IMG/VR virus record: IMGVR_UViG_3300020455_000061 | Span: 1-31,686 of that record | Reading direction: 5' to 3' (one strand) | Origin: a virus | Length of the DNA stretch: 31,686 nucleotides | Shown here: piece after piece, positions 18,631-26,361 of the stretch | Layout of the letters: every line of letters starts with the position of its first letter | Position numbering within the stretch: the first letter of the stretch is position 1 | Program-made: the position numbers and the translations under genes | Notes under the pieces: model-generated | The model's input: the letters and a program-made list of their open reading frames with translations, nothing else | The model's database searches: none | What the model was told of the DNA's origin: nothing

Positions 18631-18805
18631 TAATGATTTAAAAGATTGGGTTTTAAATTGGGAAAGATTAAATCCTGATGTTAAAGAAACATTAGAATTA
18701 TTAAAAGAACAATATGGTTGTGAAAAGGCAGTAGAGATGTATTCAGAAATGTTGTTTATGGATTTATTAGCCAAGAAACAAAAAAGAGAAAAGGATAAAA
18801 AATGA
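18608..18805 (+). CDS. Helical hypothetical protein, 65 aa
   Basis: A 65-residue protein with GAGG ahead of an ATG that lies inside the previous gene. LNPDVKETLELLKEQYGCEK and AVEMYSEMLFMDLLAKKQK form helices; the C-terminus is basic (KKQKREKDKK). No family recognised. Ends in an ATGA overlap with the membrane protein gene. Confidence 0.5.
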   Translation: MFNEKPDSNDLKDWVLNWERLNPDVKETLELLKEQYGCEKAVEMYSEMLFMDLLAKKQKREKDKK

Positions 18806-19122
18806 TAGCAATGTATTTTGCATTAGGTGTACTAGCACCCTCAATCTTAAATCTAATACATTTAGTAATGAATGTATACATTGTAGTTGCCAGGGGTAAT
18901 TTGATGTCATTAGGATTTACTGGTATTAGTTTTTTAACAAAGACCATAGGAATGTTATTTTTAACATGGTTTGGTATAGAGATTGCTGGATTAGACTTTA
19001 GAATATATGTACCTATATTAACTTTTGTTTGGTTTATGTCTCATTTATGTGAAGCATTTATTATACAACATTATATGAAACAAAATGTTCCGAAGTGGAT
19101 AGAAAGGATGCAGTTGAAATGA
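18802..19122 (+). CDS. Three-pass membrane protein, 106 aa
   Basis: A 106-residue membrane protein with three hydrophobic segments: MYFALGVLAPSILNLIHLVMN, ISFLTKTIGMLFLTWFGIEIA and YVPILTFVWFMSHLCEAFII, and a basic C-terminus. Size and layout loosely resemble small AtpI-like proteins, but this is not a firm match. AAAGGAT precedes the ATG; ends in an ATGA overlap. Confidence 0.6.
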   Translation: MIAMYFALGVLAPSILNLIHLVMNVYIVVARGNLMSLGFTGISFLTKTIGMLFLTWFGIEIAGLDFRIYVPILTFVWFMSHLCEAFIIQHYMKQNVPKWIERMQLK

Positions 19123-19379
19123 AAATAACATTAGCACAAAGACATAGATTTAATGATTCCAAACCTATGGTAAAGATTTGGGACCCAACTAGTTCTGGTT
19201 GGTGTCAATGGGATAATTGTGATTTAAGTGAGTGTCCACCATATAGATTAAAAGGTAGTATGACCGCACACGGTAAGTTTCCAACATATAAGTATGAAGA
19301 ACTACCAGAGGTATTTACCGACACAGATGGTAATGAACATAGGGTAGAAGATATAATGGCATATAGGAGTAGTCAATGA
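19119..19379 (+). CDS. Hypothetical protein, 86 aa
   Basis: The ATG at 19119 (ATGA overlap with the previous stop, GAAAGGATG nearby) gives 86 residues. SGWCQWDNCDLSECPPYRLKG contains three cysteines close together, perhaps a metal site or loop. The rest is polar with a TDTDGNEHRVEDIM turn. No family recognised. Confidence 0.55.
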   Translation: MKITLAQRHRFNDSKPMVKIWDPTSSGWCQWDNCDLSECPPYRLKGSMTAHGKFPTYKYEELPEVFTDTDGNEHRVEDIMAYRSSQ

Positions 19380-19561
19380 GTGAAGATAATAAAAAATTAA
19401 TTGAATTAGATAAAAGAATAGAAAAGTTAGAAAAAACAATACAAGAATTTTTAGATAGTTGGGGACCAGATGTTCAAAGAAAAAGAGATGAACGAGATGA
19501 GCGTTGGGATGAGATGGTAAGAGTTTTGACTATACAAAAGAAACATAACAGGAATAAGTAG
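19376..19561 (+). CDS. Coiled-coil protein, 61 aa
   Basis: A 61-residue, highly charged protein in ATGA overlap with its upstream neighbour. Residues 1-28 form a heptad-like helix (LIELDKRIEKLEKTIQEFLD) and the remainder is arginine/aspartate/glutamate-rich. Possibly a small dimer. Unknown function. Its stop codon TAG overlaps the next GTG start. Confidence 0.5.
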   Translation: MSEDNKKLIELDKRIEKLEKTIQEFLDSWGPDVQRKRDERDERWDEMVRVLTIQKKHNRNK

Positions 19562-19839
19562 TGAAAATTATAGATGAAATATTATTGTTTTTAATACAAT
19601 GGTTACATTGGACATTCTTAGTACTGATTGGTGTATCTGTACCATTGGTATTATTATTAGAACCAATTTATGTATCTTTACCTATATGTGCTTGGATAAT
19701 GCATTTAGGTTTTAGTAGGACATTGGATTGTCCCTGGACAAGATTAGAAAATGTATATAGAAGTAAAACAGGTAGACCAGAGATAGGTGGATTTATATCT
19801 CACAACCTAAAAGTCTTGGGATTGAAAAAGAAAAAATAA
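19561..19839 (+). CDS. Two-pass membrane protein with DUF2784-like cysteine motif
   Basis: A 92-residue protein starting GTG. Hydrophobic stretches at about 5-35 and 36-50, then CPWTRLENVYRSKTGRPE, which recalls the C-P-x-T-x-x-E-N-x-x-R segment of DUF2784 membrane proteins, and a lysine-rich end. The family has no known role. Assignment tentative. Confidence 0.5.
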   Translation: MKIIDEILLFLIQWLHWTFLVLIGVSVPLVLLLEPIYVSLPICAWIMHLGFSRTLDCPWTRLENVYRSKTGRPEIGGFISHNLKVLGLKKKK

Positions 19840-19840
19840 A

Positions 19841-19918
19841 ATGTATTTTAGTTGGGTTGTCTTATATTTATTATTGTTAGTACAAAGACCGAAAGTTCAA
19901 ACGACTAATTGTGATTAA
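19841..19918 (+). CDS. Possible membrane micro-ORF, 25 aa
   Basis: A 25-codon frame starting one base after the previous stop: MYFSWVVLYLLLLVQRPKVQ then a polar end. It would be a single hydrophobic helix. No ribosome-binding site stands out, so translation is doubtful. The rest of this 171-base gap (19919-20010) is AT-rich; I see no tRNA and no convincing terminator. Confidence 0.3.
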   Translation: MYFSWVVLYLLLLVQRPKVQTTNCD

Positions 19919-20010
19919 AAGTAGTGTGGTGACGACCAGACAGAATACTAAATAAAATAAAAAGCGGTTCTAAATTAACAAGTTTATAATGATTAAAATA
20001 AGGTTATAAT

Positions 20011-21528
20011 GTGAAAAAAGGTTTTTACGAAAAATCAAACATCGCCAGCCTGGCAAATCCTCTTAACATTACATACGATGAAATTTTACATAAAACTTCC
20101 AAAGAATTAGATTCTTGGATTGATGAGTTACGCCATTATATTATTGACCAATGGGATAATGAAGGCCAACCACCAGTAATTGGTAAGAATGAAGATGAGA
20201 TAATTAAGGGTTGGAGAAAGTTATTCGGTTATGATGTAAATTCATTCTTTGATGAAGAAACTAAAGTGGTTAGGAATTTCAATAAATTTGCTAGTGGTAT
20301 TAATCAATTCTTTCCTACTATGTTAAAGACTAAAATAAGTAGTGGTGTTAGTAGTGAAGGTGCTACATCTATATATGACCATTTCAAAGAAGATGATTTA
20401 AGAGATAAATTTAAGAAGGCTATGTTTAGAGGATTGTTTAAAGACTCTATGTATAGTTATGGTAAATCGGTATTGAAGAAGGAAATGGGAATGAGTATAA
20501 AAGAATTTTTTACTCATCATAATAGTAATGAAAGATTCGGTATTACCGTAGTTAAAATGACTAATAAGAAACCTGTCGGTAATAGTAAGTACTTAATACT
20601 AACTGCTCAAGAAATTAATGAATATATAAAAAGCGGTCATCTTACTATTCAGAACTTAAAAACTATACAAGGTGAAATAGAAGATAATTATGAATTAAAG
20701 AATGGAGATAAAAGATATTATTGGTATTATGTTAGAATATATAATAGACAACAAAGATTATTTCCAAGTGCATTACAAGTATTTAGATTAGGATTAGGAC
20801 AACCAGCGGTTAACTTTCCACCATTAACTGCTAAATTCTTATATGAACACTTTACTAAACATATAGATATTTCAGAGAAAGTAAATGTATATGATCCATC
20901 AAGTGGATGGGGTGGTAGAATATTAGGTGCGATGTGTACTAATAGAGATTTACACTATATTGGAACAGACCCGAATCCGGATAATGTTGGTATATATGAG
21001 AGGGTAGCTCAATACTACAATACTCATTGTTTCCAAAGTAATCCGTTCTTCGGCAAGGCTTCACCTAATACATTTGAAGTTTTTCAATTAGGAAGTGAGG
21101 TTATAGGTGATGACAAAAATTTTCTTAAATACTTTGGTAAGTTGGACTTTGTTTTCACCTCTCCACCTTATTTCAATAGGGAACAATATTCTCAAGATGA
21201 AAATCAATCATTTAAGAAATTCTCGGCGTATGAGGATTGGAGAGATAACTTTCTCAAACCGACTCTAACCACCGCATTTTCTTTTTTGAAAAATGATCGT
21301 TATCTTTGTTGGAACATCGCCGACATAAAAATTGGCGAAAATAAATTCATTCCATTGGAACAAGACTCTATTGATGTAGTGGAATCTTTGGGTGGTGAGT
21401 ATCAAGGTATTTATAAAATGTTAATGACTCGGATGATTGGTATTGATGCGAGTAATGTTAAGAATTCTGTAGAACTTGATGGTGAACATTATAAATTTGA
21501 ACCTATATTGGTGTTTTATAAATCATGA
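20011..21528 (+). CDS. DNA methyltransferase-like protein (SPPY motif)
   Basis: A 505-residue protein with an approximately 270-residue N-terminal region of unknown fold and a class I methyltransferase domain behind it. DPSSGWGGRILGA (295-307) is the SAM-binding motif, GTDPNPDN (318-325) the acidic loop, and FVFTSPPYF (380-388) the catalytic motif IV of amino-methyltransferases (S/N-P-P-Y) that act on exocyclic amines of adenine or cytosine. LTTAFSFLKNDRYLCWNIAD follows as in that group. It could modify phage DNA, perhaps against restriction, with the N-terminal part giving target specificity. GTG start with AAGG upstream; ends in an ATGA overlap with the next gene, forming a cassette. Confidence 0.8.
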   Translation: MKKGFYEKSNIASLANPLNITYDEILHKTSKELDSWIDELRHYIIDQWDNEGQPPVIGKNEDEIIKGWRKLFGYDVNSFFDEETKVVRNFNKFASGINQFFPTMLKTKISSGVSSEGATSIYDHFKEDDLRDKFKKAMFRGLFKDSMYSYGKSVLKKEMGMSIKEFFTHHNSNERFGITVVKMTNKKPVGNSKYLILTAQEINEYIKSGHLTIQNLKTIQGEIEDNYELKNGDKRYYWYYVRIYNRQQRLFPSALQVFRLGLGQPAVNFPPLTAKFLYEHFTKHIDISEKVNVYDPSSGWGGRILGAMCTNRDLHYIGTDPNPDNVGIYERVAQYYNTHCFQSNPFFGKASPNTFEVFQLGSEVIGDDKNFLKYFGKLDFVFTSPPYFNREQYSQDENQSFKKFSAYEDWRDNFLKPTLTTAFSFLKNDRYLCWNIADIKIGENKFIPLEQDSIDVVESLGGEYQGIYKMLMTRMIGIDASNVKNSVELDGEHYKFEPILVFYKS

Positions 21529-22811
21529 TTTTTAGAGACTTTGATAAAAAAATAGTACCACCGCACCGTGATGGTAAATGGATTTATTCAGATCCTATCT
21601 ATCAACAAGTAGAGGATTGTTTTCTTAGAACACAAAGACCTATTGGTGTAAAGGAATATAAGGATAATAAACCAAGATTACTGGACCCATTTAGAAAGAT
21701 TAATAAACATAAAATGCAAGGTTATTTTGATGATGATAATTACAAATGTTTAGATTGGGCTACTGATGAAAATGGTGTGGTTAGAGCAGCCTTAATCTAT
21801 TATGATATATCTAAAATGTCAAATAAGAAAAAAACTATCACATCATTTACACAAAGAAAAATAGAATTAAGTGAAAATGATTCTTATATATTTGATGTTG
21901 CGTGTGATGTTGGGTATGAAAGATGGTTAGGTTTCTTGATGGAAAGACACTTTTCTAAGACAGTATTTGGTACTACTATTGCTGAATGTGATATGCAAAA
22001 TAAAGAAATTAGAGAAGTATTTGAGTCTCTTGGATTTGAAAGAATAGATAATAAGGTAAGTAGTTTTGCAGATATGTATGGTATTTGGTGTAAACAAAAT
22101 GAGTTATTACCTATTGAGAAAATTGAAGAGTCACAAGAGTGTTCATTACAAAGATTGATTATGGATGTACCACCATTAGAACCATTGTTAAACCAAGTTA
22201 AAGAATTGGAAGATGAAATGTTTGCTAATCATTATTCTAATTACAATAAAGGTAATACTTGGAGTGGTGTTGTAATAAGAGGATATGGTGGTAAGGAAGA
22301 TTTTATTATTAAACCAAGTGAGATGACCAATAGTTGGAAAAAAGAAAATAAAGAAAAGTTAGAATGGATATGTGAAGATACACCATTAAGAAAAAGATTA
22401 GATGAAGTAGAAAAGTTTATTGATGTCTTAGATGTTAGTGAGGTTGAAAGAGTTAGAGTATTAAAACTATCTAAAGGTGAAGGCGAACTACAAAGACATA
22501 CAGACATACAAGATAAAGAAGCTGGTATTAATGATGGACAATGGGCTAGATTACATTTTCCATTACAGACAAATAAAAATGTTATATTCACACAATGGAA
22601 TACAGATGGTACAGAAACTACTACAAGAATGAGACTTAATGAGTTGTGGTATTTAGATATGAGAAAACCACATACGGCAGTGAATTTTGGTGAAGAAGAT
22701 AGGTATCATTTGATTATTGATGTTAAGGCTGATGAAAGATTGCGGGCTTGGTTAAGAAGAAGTTTAGTAAAATATCCACCATTTAAACAAACGGATGACT
22801 ATGAAAATTAG
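21525..22811 (+). CDS. GNAT-like plus AspH-type 2OG-Fe(II) oxygenase fusion
   Basis: A 428-residue two-part protein. The N-terminal 195 residues resemble a GNAT acyltransferase: strands around VVRAALIYYD, IFDVACDVGYERWLGFLMER, and the typical ending REVFESLGFERI (163-174). The C-terminal part (about 300-420) looks like an aspartyl/asparaginyl beta-hydroxylase-type dioxygenase: LQRHTDIQD (His325, Asp327), ARLHFPLQTNKNVIF, KPHTAVNF (His383) and EDRYHLIIDV (Arg393, for 2-oxoglutarate). The two activities could act in sequence on one substrate. Overlap with the methyltransferase gene (ATGA) suggests a joint task, possibly base or protein modification. Domain calls are by eye; the dioxygenase is firmer than the GNAT. 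Confidence 0.7.
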   Translation: MIFRDFDKKIVPPHRDGKWIYSDPIYQQVEDCFLRTQRPIGVKEYKDNKPRLLDPFRKINKHKMQGYFDDDNYKCLDWATDENGVVRAALIYYDISKMSNKKKTITSFTQRKIELSENDSYIFDVACDVGYERWLGFLMERHFSKTVFGTTIAECDMQNKEIREVFESLGFERIDNKVSSFADMYGIWCKQNELLPIEKIEESQECSLQRLIMDVPPLEPLLNQVKELEDEMFANHYSNYNKGNTWSGVVIRGYGGKEDFIIKPSEMTNSWKKENKEKLEWICEDTPLRKRLDEVEKFIDVLDVSEVERVRVLKLSKGEGELQRHTDIQDKEAGINDGQWARLHFPLQTNKNVIFTQWNTDGTETTTRMRLNELWYLDMRKPHTAVNFGEEDRYHLIIDVKADERLRAWLRRSLVKYPPFKQTDDYEN

Positions 22812-23259
22812 TGAAGAAAAATTACAATCAATGTTTAAGGTTGCTGGTATTGAGAAGAAAGTATTACATGATGCATTATTAAAAATGGGTAAAAAAGAAC
22901 TTAAAACTAAATTGATGAGAGATGCTTGGTCAGAGGAAAATCCAACAAAGAATTATTGTTATGTAGTATCTGAAATGGTATTTTATTTTCTAGCACCACC
23001 AGGTAGTAAACCATATAAGTTAGCAGGGATACCTGGTGATGATGGATTACATAGATTTATTAGATGGCCTGATGGAACAATAATAGATTTAACAGTAGAC
23101 CAATTTCCTAATTATGAAGATGTTGATTATGAAAAAGGTAAGGTTTGTTATTTTATGACCAACCAATATAATAAGTTTGCATCTAAGAGAGCAATTAAGT
23201 TAGCAAAATTATGTGGATTAAAGATGCCAGAAAATAAGGAGAGTAAGTTTTGGGATTAA
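22795..23259 (+). CDS. Protein with Cys-His-Asp arrangement, function unknown
   Basis: A 154-residue protein overlapping its upstream neighbour by 17 bases (an ATG six bases on, 22801, is an alternative start). The core is NYCYVVSEMVFYFLAPPG, then LHRFIRWPDGTIIDLTVDQF, then KGKVCYFMTNQ with SKRAIKLAKLCG. A Cys followed by His-x8-Asp on adjoining strands is reminiscent of papain/transglutaminase-like folds. I have the impression of similar proteins in other phages, all hypothetical. It could be a hydrolase or amide-forming enzyme of the cassette. Confidence 0.6.
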   Translation: MTMKISEEKLQSMFKVAGIEKKVLHDALLKMGKKELKTKLMRDAWSEENPTKNYCYVVSEMVFYFLAPPGSKPYKLAGIPGDDGLHRFIRWPDGTIIDLTVDQFPNYEDVDYEKGKVCYFMTNQYNKFASKRAIKLAKLCGLKMPENKESKFWD

Positions 23260-24074
23260 ATGATTTTATAGAACAATGTTATGAAGATAACAATGGTGTT
23301 ATGTATGATACTGATAAGTTATTGGATATGGTTAGTGATTGGGAAGATCCTAATCCACCATTAGTTATAAAAGAGTATGATGGTATCAAAGTTGTTAGAG
23401 ATGATTTATTAGACCACGGCAGTAAGATTAGGTTTGTGGATAAATACATTAGAGATATTAAGGCTAAGGAAATAGTATTTGGTTGTTGTCCTGCTACAGG
23501 TTATGCTCAAATCTCATTACCTGCGGTTGCCAATAAGTATGATAAGAAAGTAGTATTGTTTATGGCTAAGCGACATCCAGATAATTATCATGAATACCAA
23601 AAGAGAGGTATGGCATTGGGTGCTATCTATGAGTGGGTGAATATGGGAATGTTGAGTGTTACCAAATCAAGAGCACAAAAATACTATGAACAAGATCCTG
23701 ATAATAGGGTTTTATTTCCTATTGGTTTGGAACATCCTACGGTAGTTGGGAGTATAATAAAAGTTGCTAGACAAAATCTAAATGAAAATGACTTTAGTGA
23801 AATATGGAGTGTTGGTTCAAGTGGTACTATTAATAGAGGACTACAATTAGCATTTCCAAATAAAGATGTTCATGTTGTATCAGTAGGACACAAGATGAGT
23901 GAAAGAGAGATTGGTAGAGCTAAGTTCTATCGGTCAGATTATAAGTTTGATAAGATTATCAAAGAAGAAGAGATGCCACCATTTCCATCCGCACCAACTT
24001 ACGATGCTAAAGCTTGGAAGTTTGTTAAGGAATATGCAAAACCAAATGCATTATTTTGGAATGTAGGAGCATAA
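23250..24074 (+). CDS. PLP-dependent enzyme, ACC deaminase/cysteine synthase-like fold
   Basis: A 274-residue fold-type II PLP protein. GIKVVRDDLLDHGSKIRFVD (45-64) matches the V-x-R-D-D-L-x-x-x-G-x-K-x-R region in which Lys59 would bind PLP. A strand with FGCCPATGYAQISLPAVANKY takes the place of the S-N-H substrate loop, and SVGSSGTINRGLQLAF resembles the phosphate-binding glycine loop. Family members carry out beta-elimination or replacement and deamination of amino acids. TTG start with AAGGAGAG just upstream, overlapping the previous gene by ten bases. It closes the enzyme cassette; shortly after it comes a sigma70 promoter. Confidence 0.75.
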   Translation: MGLNDFIEQCYEDNNGVMYDTDKLLDMVSDWEDPNPPLVIKEYDGIKVVRDDLLDHGSKIRFVDKYIRDIKAKEIVFGCCPATGYAQISLPAVANKYDKKVVLFMAKRHPDNYHEYQKRGMALGAIYEWVNMGMLSVTKSRAQKYYEQDPDNRVLFPIGLEHPTVVGSIIKVARQNLNENDFSEIWSVGSSGTINRGLQLAFPNKDVHVVSVGHKMSEREIGRAKFYRSDYKFDKIIKEEEMPPFPSAPTYDAKAWKFVKEYAKPNALFWNVGA

Positions 24075-24079
24075 AGTAC

Positions 24080-24108
24080 TTGACTTTTATCAAAAAATGT
24101 TGTAAATT
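24080..24108 (+). promoter_or_regulatory. Sigma70-type promoter before the HD-domain gene
   Basis: TTGACT (24080-24085), 17-base spacer, TAAATT (24103-24108), in a 61-base intergenic gap. Same -35 as the three promoters between 7.6 and 9.1 kb, but a different spacer. It would transcribe the HD hydrolase and the late sigma factor gene, which suits an earlier stage than the baseplate genes. Confidence 0.65.
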
Positions 24109-24135
24109 AAAGGGTTATAAATTGGAGTATATCGC

Positions 24136-24915
24136 ATGATTACATTAACAGAAAAAGAAATATTATCTAATTGGGAAAAACTAAGAGGTATCATTACAGA
24201 TACTTTTGAAGGTAAGCGATTAGAAAACTTAAACAAAATGTATGATCATTTTGAAGAAAGAATGTGTTTAGCACCAGCAAGTGGTAAGGAACATTTTCAT
24301 AATGCTATGGTAGGTGGTTATGTATCGCATGTTATTCATGTCATTGAATCAGCATTACAAGTAAAATCATTATGGGAACAGAATGGTGGTAAGATTGATT
24401 TTACAGATGAAGAACTTATCTTTGCAGCCATGCATCATGACTTGGGTAAAGTTGGTGATTTAGAAATAGATTACTATGTACCACAAGAAAGTGATTGGCA
24501 TAGAAAGAATAAAGGTGAAATCTATATGCATAATCCTGATTTGGATTATATGACAGTTACAGATAGGTCATTATTCATATTACAACATTTTGGTATTAAG
24601 TTAAGTAAGTTGGAATATATTGGTTTGATGTTAACAGATGGTATGTATGAAGAAGCTAACAAGACTTATTATGTACAATACTTTCCACAAAATGTTTTGA
24701 GAAGTAATATTGCTTATATACTTCATCAGGCAGATATGATGGCAACTCACATTGAGTATGATTTATGGATGAAGGGTGATGAGAAAGATAAAGTAAAAGT
24801 AAAGAAGAGTGTTGAAAAGATTAAGAAGGCCGCAGACACTACTTCTAAATTCTTATCAAGTGATAATGATAATGCAAAAGATTTATTTGATGAGTTATTT
24901 GGAGAAAAGAAATGA
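24136..24915 (+). CDS. HD-domain phosphohydrolase
   Basis: A 259-residue HD-superfamily protein. Metal ligands: His in GGYVSHVIHVIESAL (about 65-68), HHDLGKVGD with the HD pair at 101-102, and later a conserved Asp in HQADMMATHIEYD. FHNAMVGGYVSHVIHV followed by HHDLGK is like YhaM-type 3'-5' exoribonucleases and related phosphohydrolases. No OB-fold nucleic-acid domain precedes it, so substrate may be a nucleotide or RNA. It has its own host-type promoter; start ATG with GGAG about 11 bases upstream. Confidence 0.85.
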   Translation: MITLTEKEILSNWEKLRGIITDTFEGKRLENLNKMYDHFEERMCLAPASGKEHFHNAMVGGYVSHVIHVIESALQVKSLWEQNGGKIDFTDEELIFAAMHHDLGKVGDLEIDYYVPQESDWHRKNKGEIYMHNPDLDYMTVTDRSLFILQHFGIKLSKLEYIGLMLTDGMYEEANKTYYVQYFPQNVLRSNIAYILHQADMMATHIEYDLWMKGDEKDKVKVKKSVEKIKKAADTTSKFLSSDNDNAKDLFDELFGEKK

Positions 24916-25163
24916 TTTTAGAAATTATATTAGGAATAACCACAATCACATTTGGATATACAAGTTTTAATCTTTTTAAAAAAGTAGAAAGATTAGAAGA
25001 TTGGGTTGAAGAGTATTCACAAAGAATAATAGAAGCAGATACAACATTGACAGAATTGGATTCGGAAGGTAAATTTGAATCTGATGATGAGGTTGGAACT
25101 GTTTTTACAGGTATAAAACAAACCATAAAAGAATTAAACACAATAAACAACAAGGATATATAA
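24912..25163 (+). CDS. Single-pass membrane protein, 83 aa
   Basis: An 83-residue protein with N-terminal membrane helix (LEIILGITTITFGYTSFNLF) and a charged coiled-coil-like outside part (KKVERLEDWVEEYSQRIIEA). ATGA overlap with the HD gene; ends at the ATG of the sigma factor gene. Small membrane proteins are often found near gp55 genes in T4-like marine phages, as I recall; role unknown. Confidence 0.6.
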   Translation: MILEIILGITTITFGYTSFNLFKKVERLEDWVEEYSQRIIEADTTLTELDSEGKFESDDEVGTVFTGIKQTIKELNTINNKDI

Positions 25164-25918
25164 TGCCAAGAAAAGCAAAAAAAGGTTCACCAAGATATTA
25201 TTTTCATATAGGAACAGAAAACGCGATTATTAGACATAATCAAGAAACCAGGCCTGTTATGCGAGAACGCATTTATAATGAACATATTAGAAATGCATTT
25301 GAGAAATTGGCAGAGAATATTATTCATACATTTAAGTTTTATTATTTTGATGTTCCAAGTGAAGATGTTAAACATGAAGTAGTAAGTTTTTTATATATGA
25401 ATATGCACAAATATGACCATACCAAAGTAAATGCAAAAGGTCAAAGGTCAAAGGCATTCTCATACTTTAGTATTGTGGCAAAGAACTATTTGATTCTTCA
25501 CAATAATAACAACTATAAGAGAATGAAACAACATGATGGTGCTGAAGTTACAGATAGGAAAAGAGATCCTATATCAGAAATCCGTAGTAGAGATGCTAGA
25601 AACATGAAGATTGAGTATGTTGATGTCTTAGCAGACTATTGGAGAAACAATTTAACTACTGTATTTAAACGGAAGAAAGATTTAGATGTTGCAAATGCTG
25701 TTGTTGAATTGATGGATATGAAAGAGAACATTGATAACTTTAATAAGAAAGCATTATACATTCTCATTCGAGAAATGACTGGTTCAAACACACAACACAT
25801 CACAAGAGTAGTAAATGTGATGAAAAAACACCACTTCAAACTACAAGAAAACTACCTATCTACTGGCTCTGTTGTTACTACACAAACAGGAAGTTGGTTT
25901 GATAGAACAGCAATCTAA
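25163..25918 (+). CDS. 55: gp55-like late-transcription sigma factor
   Basis: A 251-residue protein matching the divergent sigma factors (T4 gp55 type) that direct host RNA polymerase to late promoters. The middle FEKLAENIIHTFKFYYFDVP and VVSFLYMNMHKYDHTK correspond to sigma region 2 helices that bind the beta-prime clamp; KAFSYFSIVAKNYLILHNNN is the -10-recognition helix region. A C-terminal segment of about 80 residues lacks a clear region 4, as in gp55, which works with a sliding clamp and coactivator. AAGGA precedes the ATG. The baseplate genes begin just downstream behind a candidate late promoter. Confidence 0.8.
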   Translation: MPRKAKKGSPRYYFHIGTENAIIRHNQETRPVMRERIYNEHIRNAFEKLAENIIHTFKFYYFDVPSEDVKHEVVSFLYMNMHKYDHTKVNAKGQRSKAFSYFSIVAKNYLILHNNNNYKRMKQHDGAEVTDRKRDPISEIRSRDARNMKIEYVDVLADYWRNNLTTVFKRKKDLDVANAVVELMDMKENIDNFNKKALYILIREMTGSNTQHITRVVNVMKKHHFKLQENYLSTGSVVTTQTGSWFDRTAI

Positions 25919-25947
25919 ATAATATATACTTTTTTCTATTGCCGTAA

Positions 25948-25965
25948 TATTTATTATTAACAATA
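25948..25965 (+). promoter_or_regulatory. Candidate late promoter for the baseplate operon
   Basis: TATTTATTATTAACAATA, identical over 18 bases to 5531-5548. It lies in the 62-base gap after the sigma factor gene and 15 bases before the ATG at 25981, with TATAGG between. No -35 box. The position at the start of a structural operon makes a late promoter plausible. Confidence 0.5.
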
Positions 25966-25980
25966 TTATAGGTAAATATT

Positions 25981-26361
25981 ATGGCAATAGATTTTGAAGT
26001 TTTTGAAGGTAAGTCTTTATCTGATATCTTCAAGGACATCTACGACAATTCCAACAAAAATAAACAACAACTTGAAGTCTTAATGAAAGAGGTTGTTGGC
26101 TTTATTAAAGATGGTGACACGGCTATTCAAATCATTCCCATGTTGAAAGAATATTTAGAAATCAATGTGAAGAATGATGAACAGTTGGTTAAGCTCGCTA
26201 CAATAGTTCAACGCATGGCTACTGCTAAAGCTAACACAAGTTCTGATGAGGAGTTTGGTATAAGTGATAAAGAAAAAGAACAATTATTAGCTAGTATCCA
26301 AGAGGTATCAAATGAGGTTCAAGATTATAGTGATAAGATTATATCAAGTAGAGATGAGTAA
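25981..26361 (+). CDS. Helical protein at head of the structural operon, 126 aa
   Basis: A 126-residue, all-helical acidic protein (SLSDIFKDIYDNSNKNKQQL; EVLMKEVVGFIKDGDTAIQI; EKEQLLASIQEVSNEVQDYS). It is the first gene of the baseplate operon, so a structural, chaperone or assembly role is likely. It does not look like T4 UvsY, which occupies a comparable place near gene 25 in T4. Ends in a TAATG overlap. Confidence 0.6.
   Translation: MAIDFEVFEGKSLSDIFKDIYDNSNKNKQQLEVLMKEVVGFIKDGDTAIQIIPMLKEYLEINVKNDEQLVKLATIVQRMATAKANTSSDEEFGISDKEKEQLLASIQEVSNEVQDYSDKIISSRDE

Noticed and set aside
19865-19874. Another TATTTATTAT promoter-like element
   Set aside because: It sits inside a possible hydrophobic micro-ORF coding for LYLLLL and over 130 bases before the next gene, so chance in AT-rich DNA is likely.
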